DNA from: Septoria linicola
Lineage: Eukaryota > Ascomycota > Dothideomycetes > Mycosphaerellales > Mycosphaerellaceae
Reading direction: 5' to 3'
DNA: 64,000 bases
NCBI GenBank assembly: GCA_024114885.1
Contig: CP099418.1
Coordinates: 4,774,001 to 4,838,000 of the forward strand
Under the pieces are notes generated by a model. It was not told the origin of the DNA. It saw only the letters and a program-made list of their open reading frames with translations, and searched no databases. Position 1 is the stretch's first letter. The number at the start of each line of letters is the position of its first letter. Shown here piece by piece: positions 63,302 to 64,000 of this stretch. Both the position numbers and the translations under genes were made by a program.

Positions 63302-64000
63302 TTACCACATAGCACTCCCTTTCTTCACCAACCTCCCACCCTCATCACTCCCGCCCCTCAGCCCAAAGAAACTCTTCTTCTTCTTAGCCGCATTCTGTCC
63401 CCCAGCAACATTCAGCGTGCTCGCACTCGGATTTGCTCCACTCATCATCATGCTGCCACTTGCACTAGGCTGCATGTATATGCCCGGGCCGGATGGTCGA
63501 GGAGGTTGCTGTGGAGGACCAAAGTTGACTCGTTGGCTCCCTTGCGGGATGGATGGCATGCCGCCTGGATGGCTTCGTCCGGGTCTGTGGTAGCCTGTGC
63601 TTGTGTGGGGCCTTGCGATGTTGGCCTGCTGCTGGGGTTGTTGCTGCTGTTGTGCTGGGACGCCATATAGCCTTCTTAGTCGTTCGGTCTCCCTTTCGAC
63701 ATCGGCTTCTTTCTTCCTTCGTGCTCGTTCTTCGTCCTCGACCATACGCTGTAGCCGCTTTCTCTCTGCCTCATCTGCTTTGGCTCTTTCCTTTTGTCTT
63801 CGCCGCTCCTCTTTCGCTTCAGCATCAGCGTGAGCTTTTAGACGTGCTGTCTCCGCATCCAGCTCCCACTGTGAACGTGGGTCTGCGTGTGGAGGTGGTC
63901 GGGATTGAGGCGTGATAGCTGGAGGCGCAGAGGTGCTCGGTGGTACAGGAGCACCTGTGTGAAGTTTTGGCAGTGCATTGCCCTGCGTCGTCGCTCTCAT
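63302..64000 (-). CDS. Partial coiled-coil protein with Gln-rich and basic C-terminus
   Basis: Runs off the right edge, so the 5' end is not in the window; 232 codons are visible to the stop at 63302. The visible part begins Pro-rich. A strongly charged helix follows (about 48-112, runs of E, K and R: KEERRRQKERAKADEAERKR), which should form a long coiled coil or single alpha-helix. Next come a Gln run (AQQQQQPQQQ), a Pro/Gly-rich stretch, and a basic tail KKKKSFFGLRGG ending in KKGSAMW. No catalytic domain seen. The family is unknown. Confidence 0.75.
   Translation of the reverse strand: MRATTQGNALPKLHTGAPVPPSTSAPPAITPQSRPPPHADPRSQWELDAETARLKAHADAEAKEERRRQKERAKADEAERKRLQRMVEDEERARRKKEADVERETERLRRLYGVPAQQQQQPQQQANIARPHTSTGYHRPGRSHPGGMPSIPQGSQRVNFGPPQQPPRPSGPGIYMQPSASGSMMMSGANPSASTLNVAGGQNAAKKKKSFFGLRGGSDEGGRLVKKGSAMW

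Overview
The window looks like nuclear DNA from a filamentous ascomycete (Pezizomycotina). Genes are spaced 0.2-2.5 kb apart on both strands. Introns are short (45-90 nt), with GT-AG ends and CTNAC-like branch sites. The gene content is typically fungal: a rhodopsin-domain membrane protein, a HET-domain gene, a SLIP-GC-like GTPase, a YqjM-type Old Yellow Enzyme, a tannase-family feruloyl esterase and a Vid24/GID receptor. A dothideomycete (Mycosphaerellales-like) is my best guess; this is inference. No prokaryotic, viral or CRISPR features were seen.

Layout. 1-2000 is gene-poor and carries a 524-bp non-autonomous TIR element with 25-bp perfect ends. 2012-5513 (-) is a broken nuclear GTPase. 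6045-8105 (-) is DNA polymerase kappa. 8715-15439 holds a coiled-coil protein (+), a membrane-anchored alpha/beta hydrolase (+) and an LtrA-like membrane protein (-). 16052-30000 is almost all minus strand: an MFS transporter, an ankyrin protein, a Vid24-domain GID receptor, a second and membrane-anchored ankyrin protein, a NoxR-like TPR protein and a compact methyltransferase-like protein. 32456-37722 holds an orphan (+), a rhodopsin-domain protein (-) and an amino-acid permease remnant (+). 37745-43374 is a housekeeping pair, folylpolyglutamate synthase (-) and MSH6 (+), transcribed divergently from a 157-bp spacer. 43930-49690 holds a low-complexity nuclear protein (-), the oligosaccharyltransferase subunit Swp1 (+) and a small conserved-looking protein (+). 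50335-58864 holds a zinc metalloprotease with a nonsense codon (-), a disrupted tRNA-Ile locus, an Old Yellow Enzyme (-), a broken HET gene (-) and a MARVEL-like four-TM protein (+). 60192-64000 holds a secreted feruloyl esterase (+) and a partial coiled-coil protein (-).

The main theme is a mix of intact housekeeping genes (POLK, FPGS, MSH6, Swp1, GID receptor) and decayed accessory genes. Four protein-coding loci and one tRNA locus carry inactivating lesions. Most of the nonsense codons could come from single C-to-T or G-to-A changes (CAG>TAG, CGA>TGA, TGG>TGA), which fits cytosine deamination or RIP-like mutation; an intact homologue is needed to prove it. I found no multi-gene biosynthetic or defence cluster. 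The strongest unusual signals are the TIR element, the pseudogenes, the split tRNA and the FPGS-MSH6 shared promoter.
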